A stretch of DNA of 64,000 nucleotides from Cupriavidus consociatus (lineage in GTDB: Bacteria; Pseudomonadota; Gammaproteobacteria; Burkholderiales; Burkholderiaceae), in NCBI RefSeq assembly GCF_017814975.1, contig NZ_JAGIQA010000005.1:186001-250000 (forward strand). Reading direction: 5' to 3'. The translations under genes were made by a program, and so were the position numbers. This document shows, piece by piece, positions 25,954 to 34,686 of the stretch (its first letter is position 1; the number at the start of each line of letters is the position of its first letter). The notes under the pieces are model-generated. The model saw only the letters and a list, made by a program, of their open reading frames with translations, had not been told where the DNA came from and did no database searches.

Positions 25954-27027
25954 ATGAGCCAATACAAGATTGCCGTGATTCCCGGAGACGGAATCGGCAC
26001 GGAAGTCATGCCCGAGGGCATACGCGTGATGGACGCCGCGGCGCGCCGCTTCGGCATCGACTTCCAGTGGGATCACTTCGATTTTTCCAGCTGCGACTAC
26101 TACGCCCGTCACGGCAAGATGCTGCCCGACGACTGGTTCGACACGCTGGTCAAGTACGACGCCATCTACTTCGGCGCGGTCGGCTGGCCGGATACGGTGC
26201 CCGACCACGTCTCGCTGTGGGGTTCGCTGCTGCAGTTCCGCCGTTCCTTCGACCAGTACGTTAACCTGCGCCCGGTGCGGCTGATGCCCGGCATCAGGAG
26301 CCCGCTGGCGGGCCGCGAGCCTGGCGACATCGATTTCTACGTAGTGCGCGAGAACACCGAGGGCGAATACTCCAGCATCGGCGGCCGCATGTTCCCGGGC
26401 ACCGACCGCGAGATCGTGGTGCAGGAAACGGTGATGAGCCGCACCGGCGTCGACCGCATCCTGAAGTTTGCCTTCGAGCTCGCCCAGAAGAGGCCGAAGA
26501 AGCACCTGACCTCGGCGACGAAGTCCAACGGCATCTCGATCACGATGCCGTACTGGGACGAGCGAGTCGAGGCAATGGCCGCGAATTACCCCGGCTTGAA
26601 GGTCGACAAATATCACATCGACATCCTGACCGCGCATTTCGTCCAGCACCCGGACTGGTTCGACGTGGTGGTCGCCAGCAACCTGTTCGGCGACATCCTG
26701 TCCGACCTGGGGCCGGCCTGCACCGGCACCATCGGCATTGCGCCGTCGGGCAATATCAACCCGGACCGGACCTTCCCAAGCCTGTTCGAGCCGGTGCACG
26801 GCTCGGCCCCGGACATCGCCGGGCGCGGCGTGGCCAACCCGATCGGCCAGATCTGGTGTGGTGCCATGATGCTGGAACACCTGGGCCATGACGAAGCCGG
26901 CGCCGCCGTACTGGGCGCGATCGAAAAGGTGCTGGCCGCCGGGCCGGAGCAGGCGCCGCTGACGCGCGATATCGGCGGCAAGGCCGGTACCGCCGACCTG
27001 GGCCGCGCCATCGCGGAGGCGCTGTGA
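25954..27027 (+). CDS. ttuC: Tartrate dehydrogenase/decarboxylase, TtuC family
   Basis: A 357-residue beta-decarboxylating dehydrogenase. It begins YKIAVIPGDGIGTEVMPEG and has the TtuC-type AVGWPDTVPDHVSLWGSLLQFRR loop, YVVRENTEGEYSS, the Asp-rich metal site NLFGDILSDLGPA and EPVHGSAPDIAGRGVANPIG. Enzymes of this family oxidise tartrate and D-malate, and decarboxylate meso-tartrate to D-glycerate with NAD. The GTG of the glycerate kinase overlaps its stop by four bases, so the product would feed directly into that kinase. D-malate or 3-isopropylmalate are alternative substrates, but TtuC is preferred from the loop and neighbour. Confidence 0.88.
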   Translation: MSQYKIAVIPGDGIGTEVMPEGIRVMDAAARRFGIDFQWDHFDFSSCDYYARHGKMLPDDWFDTLVKYDAIYFGAVGWPDTVPDHVSLWGSLLQFRRSFDQYVNLRPVRLMPGIRSPLAGREPGDIDFYVVRENTEGEYSSIGGRMFPGTDREIVVQETVMSRTGVDRILKFAFELAQKRPKKHLTSATKSNGISITMPYWDERVEAMAANYPGLKVDKYHIDILTAHFVQHPDWFDVVVASNLFGDILSDLGPACTGTIGIAPSGNINPDRTFPSLFEPVHGSAPDIAGRGVANPIGQIWCGAMMLEHLGHDEAGAAVLGAIEKVLAAGPEQAPLTRDIGGKAGTADLGRAIAEAL

Positions 27028-28331
27028 GCGCCGCGTTCGCGGGGGACGCCCGCGCTCTGCTGCTCGAGACCTTCCACGCCGCCGTGGCCGCCGCCGATCC
27101 GTTGCAGATCGTCGCGCAGCATCTGCCGTCGCCGCACGCCGGTGGCCGCACGCTGGTGGTGGGCGCAGGCAAGGCCGCCGCATCGATGGCTGCGGCGGTC
27201 GAGCGCGCCTATGCCGGCAAGGCGACGCTCGAAGGGCTGGTGGTCACGCGCTACGCGCACGGCATGCCGACCGACCATATCCGAGTGATCGAGGCCGGCC
27301 ACCCGGTGCCGGACGAGTCGGGCGAGCAGGCCGCGGCGGAGATCCTGGCCGCGGTGCAATCGCTGACGCCGCAGGACCGGCTGCTGGTGCTGGTTTCGGG
27401 CGGCGGTTCGAGCCTGCTGTCGCTGCCGGCCGAGGGCATTCCGATGGCCGACCTGAAGGCGACCACCAGGGAATTGCTGCGCTGTGGCGCGCCGATCACC
27501 GACATGAACATCGTGCGCAAGCACATCTCGCGCATCCAGGGCGGCCGGCTGGCGCAGGCGAGCCAGGCGCCGGTGACCACGCTGATTGTCTCGGACGTGG
27601 CCGGCGATGATCCCAGCGCGATCGCCTCGGGCCCGACCGTGGCCGACCCCAGCACCTTCGATGATGCGCTGCAGATCCTGCGCCGCTATGGCGCGCAGGT
27701 GCCGGCCAGCGTGCAGTCGCACCTGGAACGCGGCGCGCGTGGCGAAGTGGCCGAGACGCCCAAGCCCGGCGATCCCTTGTTCGAGCGTGTCGACAATATC
27801 ATGATCGCGACCGCCCACGGCAGCCTGGAAGCCGCCGCGGCGCTGTTCCGCGCACGCGGCATCACGCCGGTGGTACTGGGTGACACGGTGACGGGCGAGG
27901 CGCGCGAAGTGGCGCGGGTCTATGCCGCGCTGGTGCGCGAGATTCGCGCGTACAATGCGCCGTTCGCCACGCCCGTGGCGCTGATTTCCGGAGGTGAGTG
28001 CACGGTCACTTTGCCGGCCGGCGGCGGCGCGGGCAAGGCGCGCGGCGGGCGCTGCTCGGAGTTTCTGCTGTCGCTGGCGGTCGAACTGTCAGGCACGCCC
28101 GGCGTGCACGCGATCGCGGCCGACACAGACGGCATCGACGGCTCGGAAGACAACGCCGGCGCGCTGGCCGACCCGACCACACTGGCGCGCGCCGAAGCCG
28201 CCGGCCTGCCGGGCCAGCGCCAGCTCGACGTGCACGACGCCTGGGGCCTGTTCGACGCCATCGGCGACCTGGTTGTCACCGGACCCACGCGCACCAACGT
28301 GAACGATTACCGCGCCATCCTGATTCTCTGA
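27024..28331 (+). CDS. ttuD: Glycerate 2-kinase (TtuD/GckA, MOFRL family)
   Basis: A 435-residue DUF4147/MOFRL glycerate kinase: [12 protein letters not shown] near residue 45, [53 protein letters not shown], and the C-terminal MOFRL domain with ISGGECTV and [18 protein letters not shown]. It phosphorylates D-glycerate to 2-phosphoglycerate. It starts with GTG inside the ttuC stop (GTGA overlap), supporting joint tartrate/hydroxypyruvate catabolism. pyrC follows after 49 bases and may be co-transcribed. Confidence 0.92.
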   Translation: MSAAFAGDARALLLETFHAAVAAADPLQIVAQHLPSPHAGGRTLVVGAGKAAASMAAAVERAYAGKATLEGLVVTRYAHGMPTDHIRVIEAGHPVPDESGEQAAAEILAAVQSLTPQDRLLVLVSGGGSSLLSLPAEGIPMADLKATTRELLRCGAPITDMNIVRKHISRIQGGRLAQASQAPVTTLIVSDVAGDDPSAIASGPTVADPSTFDDALQILRRYGAQVPASVQSHLERGARGEVAETPKPGDPLFERVDNIMIATAHGSLEAAAALFRARGITPVVLGDTVTGEAREVARVYAALVREIRAYNAPFATPVALISGGECTVTLPAGGGAGKARGGRCSEFLLSLAVELSGTPGVHAIAADTDGIDGSEDNAGALADPTTLARAEAAGLPGQRQLDVHDAWGLFDAIGDLVVTGPTRTNVNDYRAILIL

Positions 28332-28380
28332 TTCTGAAAAAGTGCCCGCCGCCGTCACCCGCGGCGGGCCCACGCAAGCC

Positions 28381-29415
28381 ATGACCCAGAAGCTCACCAT
28401 CACCCGCCCGGACGACTGGCACCTTCACCTGCGCGACGGCGCGGCGCTTGCCGCCGTACTGCCCGACACCGCCCGCCAGTTCGCCCGCGCGATCATCATG
28501 CCGAACCTGAAGCCCCCCGTGACCACGGTGGAGCAGGCGCAGGCCTACCGTGCCCGCATCCTGGCGGCGCTGCCGGCCGGCGTGCAGTTCGAGCCGCTGA
28601 TGACGTTGTACCTGACGGACAACACCAGCCCCGAGGAAATCGTCGCGGCCAAGGCCAGCGGCTTCGTGCACGGTGTCAAGCTGTACCCGGCGGGCGCCAC
28701 CACCAACAGCGACGCCGGCGTGACCGACATCCGCCGCTGCTACGCCGCGCTGGAAGCGATGCAGCGCGAAGGCCTGCCGCTGCTGGTGCACGGCGAAGTC
28801 ACCGACCCGGCCATCGATATCTTCGACCGCGAGGCCGTGTTCATCGACCAGGTGATGACCCCGCTGCGCCGAGACATGCCCGAGCTGAAAGTGGTGTTCG
28901 AGCACATCACCACCAAGGATGCCGCCCAGTACGTGCTGGAAGCCAGCGGCCCGGTCGGCGCCACCATTACCGCGCACCACCTGCTGTACAACCGCAACGC
29001 GATCTTCACCGGCGGCATCCGCCCGCACTACTACTGCCTCCCGGTGCTCAAGCGCGAAACCCACCGCGAGGCGCTGGTCGCGGCCGCTACCTCCGGCAAC
29101 CCGCGCTTCTTCCTGGGCACCGACAGCGCGCCGCACGCGCGCGGCCTGAAGGAACACGCCTGCGGCTGTGCCGGCTGCTACACGGCCCTGCACGCGATGG
29201 AGCTGTACGCCGAGGCCTTTGACGCCGCCGGTGCACTGGACAAATTGGAAGCCTTCGCCAGCTTCAACGGCCCGGCCTTCTACGGCCTGCCGCGCAACAC
29301 CGGCACGCTGACGCTGGAGCGCGAAGACTGGCAGCTGCCAGCCGAACTGCCGTACGGCGACACCACGATGGTGCCGCTGCGCGGCGGCGAAACGCTGCGC
29401 TGGAAGGCGCGCTGA
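28381..29415 (+). CDS. pyrC: Dihydroorotase (class II, PyrC type)
   Basis: A 344-residue amidohydrolase. Metal ligands are visible: HLHLRDG (H14, H16), the carbamylated lysine K100 in [35 protein letters not shown] and the catalytic Asp in [10 protein letters not shown]. It closes carbamoyl-aspartate to dihydroorotate in pyrimidine synthesis. The ATG at 28381 gives the typical PyrC N-terminus; an upstream in-frame extension of 13 residues is unlikely. The DUF3025 gene follows within about 12 bases. Confidence 0.95.
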   Translation: MTQKLTITRPDDWHLHLRDGAALAAVLPDTARQFARAIIMPNLKPPVTTVEQAQAYRARILAALPAGVQFEPLMTLYLTDNTSPEEIVAAKASGFVHGVKLYPAGATTNSDAGVTDIRRCYAALEAMQREGLPLLVHGEVTDPAIDIFDREAVFIDQVMTPLRRDMPELKVVFEHITTKDAAQYVLEASGPVGATITAHHLLYNRNAIFTGGIRPHYYCLPVLKRETHREALVAAATSGNPRFFLGTDSAPHARGLKEHACGCAGCYTALHAMELYAEAFDAAGALDKLEAFASFNGPAFYGLPRNTGTLTLEREDWQLPAELPYGDTTMVPLRGGETLRWKAR

Positions 29416-29426
29416 CCGCTGCGGCG

Positions 29427-30275
29427 TTGCACGCCGGAGCAAGCGCGGCGGCCGAGTCCTTCGTCGCCGCGCTGGCCGGGATCGACTGGTCCCGGCCATG
29501 GTTCCAACCCTTTGCCGCGCGCGGCGCAGCGCTGGCCGCGGCAGTGCATCGCGGTGCCGACCTGCGCGCACTGCTGGATGCCCAGTCTGGCGCGCTGGGC
29601 CTGCGCAACGCGCGCGGCCTGTCGCTGCGCTTTGTCCCGCAGCAGGCCTTGGCCGAGGGCAGCGCCTATGAAGCGCATATCGACGCCACCGGCGAAGTCC
29701 CGACGCGCGACAACCTCCACGATTTCTTCAACGCGCTGGTCTGGCTGCATTTCCCGCAGGCCAAGCGCGTGCTTAACCAGATCCAGGCCACGGTGATCGC
29801 GCGCGAAGGCGTGCGGACCGCGCGCGGCGGTGTACGCGATGCCGCCACGCTGTTTGACGAAAACGCGGTGCTGTTCATGAGCGAGGGCGATGAACATGCC
29901 GAAGCGCTGCGAGGGTTTGCCTGGCAGCAGCTTTTTGTCGCGCGGCGCCACGCGTGGGACACCGCGTGCAGAGTCGTGCCGTTCGGCCATGCACTGCTGG
30001 AAAAGCTGGTGCGGCCGTACAAGGCCGTGACCGCGCATGCCTGGACGCTGCCGCTGGTGCCGGGTGGCGCGCCGGATATGCTGGATAAGGCGGTGGCGCT
30101 GTCGTTGCAGGCGGCGGCTGTAGCCGGCACGCTGCGCGGCGGCCGTTGCTTCGCGCCGCTGCCCGTCATGGGAATCCCGGGGTGGTGTGACGACAACGCC
30201 TCGCCCGGTTTCTATGCCGACACCACGGTGTTCCGGCCCGGACGCATGCGGGATTTACGCCGGCAACCGGATTGA
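29427..30275 (+). CDS. DUF3025 family protein
   Basis: A predicted 282-residue protein whose central block TRDNLHDFFNALVWLHFPQAKR (about residues 92-113) is the DUF3025 signature. WSRPWFQPF is seen near the N-terminus and GIPGWCDDN at the C-terminus. Function unknown; the family is common in betaproteobacteria. No ATG is available at the start: TTG at 29427 is given, while CTG at 29412 would overlap the pyrC stop and add five residues. Its end lies 24 bases before the RNase P RNA, so the rnpB promoter must lie at or inside its 3' end. Confidence 0.78.
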   Translation: MHAGASAAAESFVAALAGIDWSRPWFQPFAARGAALAAAVHRGADLRALLDAQSGALGLRNARGLSLRFVPQQALAEGSAYEAHIDATGEVPTRDNLHDFFNALVWLHFPQAKRVLNQIQATVIAREGVRTARGGVRDAATLFDENAVLFMSEGDEHAEALRGFAWQQLFVARRHAWDTACRVVPFGHALLEKLVRPYKAVTAHAWTLPLVPGGAPDMLDKAVALSLQAAAVAGTLRGGRCFAPLPVMGIPGWCDDNASPGFYADTTVFRPGRMRDLRRQPD

Positions 30276-30298
30276 ATCGGTGTTAGACTGCGGCCCGC

Positions 30299-30638
30299 AA
30301 AGCAGGCCAGGCAACCGCTGCCTGCACCGCGAGGTGCAGGGGGAGGAAAGTCCGGACTCCACAGGGCAGGGTGTTGGCTAACAGCCATCCACGGCAACGT
30401 GCGGAATAGGGCCACAGAGACGAGTCTTGCCGCCGGGTTCGCCTGGCGGGAAGGGTGAAACGCGGTAACCTCCACCTGGAGCAATCCCAAATAGGCAGGC
30501 GATGAAGCGGCCCGCTGAGTCTGCGGGTAGGGAGCTGGAGCCGGCTGGTAACAGCCGGCCTAGAGGAATGGTTGTCACGCGCCGCTGGCCGCAAGGCGAG
30601 CGGTGTGCACAGAATCCGGCTTATCGGCCTGCTTTGCT
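30299..30638 (+). ncRNA. rnpB: RNase P RNA (type A)
   Basis: The RNA subunit of ribonuclease P, which matures tRNA 5' ends. P1 is visible as AAAGCAGGCC (30299-30308) pairing with GGCCTGCTTT (30626-30635). Conserved core blocks are present: GAGGAAAGTCCGGACTCCACAG, AGGGTGAAACGCGGTAACCTCCA-like region, AGAGGAATGGTTGTCACG and ACAGAATCCGGCTTA before the 3' strand of P1. Length of about 340 nt fits the bacterial type A form. TAGACT (30284-30289) is a possible -10. The exact 3' end is not fixed by sequence alone. Confidence 0.95.
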
Positions 30639-30703
30639 TCAGTCTTCGGCATGACCCGGCGCCCGCGCGGCTTACCGGGTCTGCAAACTTCCATCTGCTT
30701 TTT

Positions 30704-31126
30704 TCAGCCTTCGACGATTTCCAGCGTGTGCGTGATCTCGGCCGTCTTGGCCAGCATGATCGACGCCGAGCAGTACTTCTCGTGCGACAGCTTGATCGCG
30801 CGCTCGACCGTGGCGGGGTTGAGATTCTTGCCGGTCACCACAAAATGGAAGTTGATGCGGGTGAAGACCTTGGGGTCCTCGCTGGCGCGCTCTGCCTGCA
30901 GCTGCACGCTGCAGCCGCGCACGTCCTGGCGGCCGCGCTTGAGGATCAGCACTACGTCATAGGCAGTGCAGCCACCGGTGCCGACCAGCACCATTTCCAT
31001 CGGCCGCGGCGCAAGGTTATGGCCGCCGCCCTCGGGAGCGCCGTCCATCGCAACGATATGGCCGCTGCCGGTCTGGGCCACGAAGCTCATGCCGTCGGCA
31101 CCCATCCATGTCACTTTGCATTCCAT
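30704..31126 (-). CDS. OsmC/Ohr family protein
   Basis: A 140-residue OsmC-fold protein. The two peroxidatic cysteines are in place, LVGTGGCTAYDVV (first Cys, about residue 53) and HEKYCSASIMLAKTAEIT (second, about 118), in the arrangement of the YhfA-like OsmC branch rather than Ohr. Such proteins reduce organic hydroperoxides; the YhfA branch is less well characterised. The ATG at 31126 gives the usual MECKVTWMG start; an upstream in-frame start would add 22 residues. It converges on rnpB. Confidence 0.88.
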   Translation of the reverse strand: MECKVTWMGADGMSFVAQTGSGHIVAMDGAPEGGGHNLAPRPMEMVLVGTGGCTAYDVVLILKRGRQDVRGCSVQLQAERASEDPKVFTRINFHFVVTGKNLNPATVERAIKLSHEKYCSASIMLAKTAEITHTLEIVEG

Positions 31127-31317
31127 TTTGTTCGTTCCTGTCGTTTGTGTTGTGCTATTGCAATCACTATCGCGTGATCTCGCATCTTGCAATTCTCAGT
31201 ATATGGCATCGTCAAGTCTGGCTCTGGGATGCCGATATCCTTAAGAAACCTGAGGGTTTCCTCTAATGTGCCGGCTCGGCAATGACATATTTTTTCGATC
31301 AAGCTTTTGTTTTTAAA

Positions 31318-31390
31318 GGAAATTTGTACGCGGCGGGAAAGCAGGACGTCTTCCCGCAATACGAAATCGCATTTCGCAGTACAAATTTCC
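31318..31390. repeat. 73-base three-way-junction inverted repeat
   Basis: A perfect 12-base outer stem, GGAAATTTGTAC (31318-31329) with GTACAAATTTCC (31379-31390), encloses two perfect inner hairpins: GCGGGAA/TTCCCGC (31333-31339, 31351-31357) and CGAAAT/ATTTCG (31362-31367, 31371-31376). Only short linkers remain unpaired. It ends one base before the -35 of the small-RNA promoter. It has no T tract on either strand, so it is not a plain terminator. Confidence 0.65.
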
Positions 31391-31391
31391 C

Positions 31392-31419
31392 TTGCATCCG
31401 GGAAAACCCCATGTATAAT
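31392..31419 (+). promoter_or_regulatory. Strong sigma-70 promoter of the candidate small RNA
   Basis: TTGCAT (31392-31397) and a perfect TATAAT (31414-31419) spaced by 16 bases. Transcription would start near 31426. Confidence 0.6.
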
Positions 31420-31425
31420 TCCAAT

Positions 31426-31585
31426 CATTGAACGACGGCGCCAACAGCGCGCCAGAGTGCGAAAGCGAAGCCTTCCGGATACGCCAGCCGCACCGCCCGC
31501 AGTTCCCCGTCGATCTCCAGGTGTCTCCTCCACCCTCCTCCTTTGGTGGATTCAAACCCAAGCTAAACCAGCTTGGGTTTTTTTT
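31426..31585 (+). ncRNA. Candidate small RNA with anti-Shine-Dalgarno loop
   Basis: A stand-alone promoter, no open frame with a ribosome site, and a strong terminator define a transcript of about 160 nt. A hairpin TCCACC/GGTGGA (31529-31534 and 31545-31550) presents the loop CTCCTCCTTT, which matches the anti-Shine-Dalgarno end of 16S rRNA, and TCTCCTCC occurs again just before the stem. This is the layout of C-rich-loop regulatory RNAs that bind ribosome sites of mRNAs. The alternative is an attenuated leader of rplM. I know of no named homologue. Confidence 0.45.
31555..31585 (+). terminator. Terminator of the candidate small RNA
   Basis: AACCCAAGCT (31555-31564), loop AAACC, AGCTTGGGTT (31570-31579), then six more T to 31585. 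Confidence 0.88.
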
Positions 31586-31693
31586 CGTCCGTGCGAGGGC
31601 GCAGTTCCCGCGCGACCAGAGCAGCGGCGTGGCGCATGCTGCCCGGGCGGGCGAATTGTGGGCGACGATCTTGACGAAAACCTCAGTCTTTGC

Positions 31694-31723
31694 TTGTGCC
31701 AGTCCGACAGCCGCCATTATAAT
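31694..31723 (+). promoter_or_regulatory. rplM promoter and leader
   Basis: A perfect -10 TATAAT (31718-31723) with a poor -35 TTGTGC (31694-31699, 18-base spacing). It gives an rplM leader of about 130 bases, long enough for the L13 autoregulation known in E. coli; whether that occurs here is not shown. Confidence 0.5.
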
Positions 31724-31860
31724 CGTGGGCTTTTCCGTCATGCCCGCGGGAAAGAGAAGCAGCATCCGGCCAGTCTCAGGGCGGGCCACAAGACTTGCAG
31801 GGGCGAGCACAAGCCTTCGCGAGTCGGATTTCGGGCACGAACTAATAGTCAGGAAAAATC

Positions 31861-32289
31861 ATGAAGACCTTTTCCGCCAAGCCTCATGAGGTAAAGCGCG
31901 ACTGGTACGTGATTGACGCGACGGACAAAGTCCTCGGCCGTGTCGCCAGCGAAGTGGCACGCCGTCTGCGCGGCAAGCACAAGCCGGAATTCACTCCGCA
32001 CGTCGACACGGGTGATTACATCATCATCGTCAATGCAGCCAAGCTGCGTGTCACGGGTACCAAGGAAACGGACAAGAAGTACTATCGCCATTCGGGTTAC
32101 CCGGGCGGTATCTACGAAACGACGTTCGGCAAGATGCAGCAGCGTTTCCCGGGCCGTGCCCTGGAAAAGGCTGTGAAGGGCATGCTGCCGAAGGGTCCGC
32201 TGGGCTACGCGATGATCAAGAAGCTGAAGGTTTACGCCGAAGCCGAGCATCCGCACGAAGCGCAGCAGCCCAAGGCGCTGGAAATCTAA
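31861..32289 (+). CDS. rplM: 50S ribosomal protein L13
   Basis: A 142-residue ribosomal protein, full length for L13: [33 protein letters not shown] at the N-terminus, then [17 protein letters not shown] and [28 protein letters not shown] at the end. It binds 23S rRNA early in 50S assembly. AGGAAAA lies before the ATG. It forms the usual two-gene operon with rpsI, twelve bases downstream. Confidence 0.98.
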   Translation: MKTFSAKPHEVKRDWYVIDATDKVLGRVASEVARRLRGKHKPEFTPHVDTGDYIIIVNAAKLRVTGTKETDKKYYRHSGYPGGIYETTFGKMQQRFPGRALEKAVKGMLPKGPLGYAMIKKLKVYAEAEHPHEAQQPKALEI

Positions 32290-32301
32290 GGAGGCCAATC
32301 C

Positions 32302-32694
32302 ATGATCGGTAACTGGAATTACGGTACTGGCCGCCGCAAGAGCGCTGTGGCTCGTGTCTTCATCAAGTCGGGCAAGGGCGACATCGTCGTCAACGGCAAG
32401 CCCATCAAAGAGTATTTCGCTCGCGAAACCTCGCTGATGATCGTGCGCCAGCCCCTGGAACTGACCGCCCACGGCGAAACGTTCGACATCAAGGTCAACG
32501 TGACTGGCGGTGGCGAAACGGGCCAGGCCGGCGCAGTGCGCCACGGCATCACCCGCGCCCTGATCGACTACGATGCGACCCTGAAGTCGGCCCTGTCGAA
32601 GGCTGGCTACGTCACGCGCGATGCACGTGAAGTCGAACGTAAGAAGGTCGGCTTCCACAAGGCGCGTCGTCGCAAGCAGTTCTCGAAGCGCTGA
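32302..32694 (+). CDS. rpsI: 30S ribosomal protein S9
   Basis: A 130-residue S9 protein: [31 protein letters not shown] at the start, [20 protein letters not shown] in the middle and the basic tail [17 protein letters not shown] that reaches the P-site tRNA. AAGGAGG precedes the ATG with ideal spacing. The terminator that follows closes the operon. Confidence 0.98.
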   Translation: MIGNWNYGTGRRKSAVARVFIKSGKGDIVVNGKPIKEYFARETSLMIVRQPLELTAHGETFDIKVNVTGGGETGQAGAVRHGITRALIDYDATLKSALSKAGYVTRDAREVERKKVGFHKARRRKQFSKR

Positions 32695-32736
32695 TGCGTT
32701 TTCGCGGATCCGGTCCAACTGGATGCCGCGAAATCC

Positions 32737-32770
32737 AAAAAACCGCACGCTTGCCGTGCGGTTTTTTTTT
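32737..32770 (+). terminator. Terminator of rplM-rpsI
   Basis: A6-CCGCACG (32737-32749), loop CTTGC, CGTGCGG-T9 (32755-32770). Textbook intrinsic terminator. Confidence 0.92.
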
Positions 32771-32949
32771 GCCACGACGCAACGGTTTCACCCGCGGCTG
32801 CCGAAATTGCGGATGGGCCACCAGACTTTTGTAGGGTATGAGCTGCACGCGGATACAATCACGCCCTGTCGCCATCGGCAAGCCGTCTGCCATGGCGACG
32901 CGCCCCGGGCCCGGCGGCGCCCGGTACGAACGAGAGAGGAGTGAGAGCG

Positions 32950-33447
32950 ATGTTGTTTTCGAAGAAGAAGGGCCTTTCGATCGATACGCTGATCGGCGCA
33001 GATACCGCCATCGACGGCGACCTGGTGTTTGGCGGCGGCCTGCGGCTGGACGGGCGTGTGCGCGGCAACGTTATTGCGGCGCCCGGCAAGCCGAGCATGC
33101 TGGTGGTCAGCGAGAAGGGTGTGGTCGAAGGCGAGATCAGCGTCGGTCACCTCGTGCTCAACGGCACGGTGAAGGGTCCGGTGCAGGCGACCGACCTGCT
33201 GGAACTGCAACCGGAGGCCCGCGTGCTGGGCGACGTGCGCTACGCAGCGCTGGAGATGCACCAGGGCGCGCTGGTCGAAGGCCGGTTGGTCCCGCTTGCG
33301 CAGGGCGCGGCCGGCGAAATCAAGGCGTTGCCCAATGTGGTCGACGCAGGACCGGTTACCGAAGTTGCGGAAACGCCGCCTGGCGACGACGCGGCGGCCG
33401 GGGAAACTCCGGCGGATGCCGCCAGTCCCACGGAAAAGGCCGCCTGA
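32950..33447 (+). CDS. Bactofilin family cytoskeletal protein
   Basis: A 165-residue bactofilin. The central domain (about residues 12-110) shows the repeated beta-helix pattern: IGADTAIDGDLVFGGGLRLDGRVRGNVIA, then VVEGEISVGHLVLNGTVKGPV and ARVLGDVRYAALEMHQGALVEGRL. The tail is an acidic Pro/Ala-rich disordered stretch. Bactofilins polymerise without nucleotide and scaffold cell-envelope enzymes. The ATG at 32950 is preferred because AGAGGA lies eight to nine bases upstream; GTG at 32941 overlaps that site. In related genomes the gene commonly precedes erpA; here the intron separates them. Confidence 0.88.
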   Translation: MLFSKKKGLSIDTLIGADTAIDGDLVFGGGLRLDGRVRGNVIAAPGKPSMLVVSEKGVVEGEISVGHLVLNGTVKGPVQATDLLELQPEARVLGDVRYAALEMHQGALVEGRLVPLAQGAAGEIKALPNVVDAGPVTEVAETPPGDDAAAGETPADAASPTEKAA

Positions 33448-33524
33448 GCGGCCTGCCGCACGCACGAAACCCTGCACGAAACCCTTGAAAACAAAGGGGT
33501 TCGGCACGATCTTTCAGTAGCGCT

Positions 33525-33530
33525 TAGAAT
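33525..33530 (+). promoter_or_regulatory. Candidate -10 box of erpA, upstream of the intron
   Basis: TAGAAT lies 11 bases before the proposed intron start. No good -35 is seen. If used, the transcript begins in the exon and runs through the intron into erpA. Confidence 0.35.
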
Positions 33531-34686
33531 ACAGGCGTATCGTGCGACACGCACTATCGTGTCCGGGTAGCTCCAACGTAAGGAGCATCGACCTTGTTGG
33601 GACAAGGAAAGGCTTCGGCCAGACCGTCCAATCCCAACCATTTCTTGCTTAGACAAGCCCAGCCTAACAGCCAGGGTGAGTCCGATGTGCTGTGGGAGCC
33701 GGAGTATTGGTGCCCCACGGTTTGCTTTTTGCTGGATGAATTTCCAGCCATTGCCCAAGGGCGGGGACGCTCGCCTTTGGGCGAGTTTCTTTGTAAACGC
33801 CCCTCTACGGAGGTGCGGACGGCTATGCAACGTCTGTTTTGTTGCTAAATCGTTACATGCATTTGAACCGATCCAGTGGGGTCGGCGCTGCAGTCCTTGG
33901 GACGGAGGTTGGCGCTCTCGAGAGCTAGCCACCGTCAAGCGCTCGCCAGTATGGGGGCACATGAAGTAAGGAAGTGAGGTCCCGGAGCGCAAGCTCTGCG
34001 CGTTATGGTTCGGTCGAATGCGCTCATGCGGGTGCTTCGATAGAGAACCTGCTATGCGACTAGCAGTAGCCTAGGGGGACATGCGTCACTGGCAACGGTG
34101 GGGTATGAAGCTCTCCCGACAATGTTTCCCCGCAAGGGTGTCACCCAGTTGTGAGACTGATGGCAGAGACTCCGAGCAGCAATGGGGTCGAGGAGCTAGG
34201 CTGGCTGGTACGGGCAACGTAAGTGAACTGCTGGTAAACGTCGTCAGTATTGAGATGCCAAAGCTGCTGATAGGCATCAACCAAAAGGTGTGCGGTTGGT
34301 TGTTCCGCTGGTACGCCGGAACACGTCGCCATACAACCGCCGGCGGAAAGGCAGGCCCTAACCCAGTCGTGTAATGCGCAGGGAACGTGGTAAGCCCGTA
34401 TGGCTGCCGGAGTGCAGTTTGGCTCAGGCAAGCGAACCGCAAGGAACGCTGTTGGCTGTGCGGGTATGGGAGGTTGGAGAAAGCGAATGCCTGGCTGTAA
34501 TGGCTCGGATAGGGGTTGAAACATCATCCCACGCGAAAGCGGGCAGACTTCCAACTGGTCAATCGTCGCAGGACGGCTGACTGATCTCGCTTGTTTAAAT
34601 TTTCTTCCCTTGGGGGGCAACACGTCCCTCAAGGGGCGTGCTGTCTCTCGAATGTTTGGGGAAGATCCTCAAGATAGGAGGGCAGC

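Larger units (their letters stand above)
31127..31860. other. Long AT-richer intergenic region between osmC-type gene and rplM
   Basis: No convincing protein gene is seen in these 734 bases. From left to right it holds a -10-like TATACT on the minus strand (31198-31203) for the OsmC gene, a 73-base three-way-junction inverted repeat (31318-31390), a strong plus-strand promoter (31392-31419), a predicted small RNA ending in a terminator (to 31585), and the rplM promoter (31694-31723) with a leader of about 130 bases. The first 300 bases are clearly lower in GC than the neighbouring genes. Confidence 0.7.

Noticed and set aside
31111..31533. 140-residue minus-strand frame in the osmC-rplM gap
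   Set aside because: It overlaps the OsmC start and the predicted small RNA, has no ribosome site or recognisable motif, and covers the perfect inverted repeats.
31550..31585. TTCAAACCC resembling a tRNA T-loop before rplM
   Set aside because: No acceptor, D or anticodon arm can be built around it; the bases belong to the small-RNA terminator.
33594..34632. Several short frames in the 5' kilobase of the intron
   Set aside because: This is ribozyme domains I-III; the frames have no ribosome sites and no similarity, and structured RNA explains the sequence.
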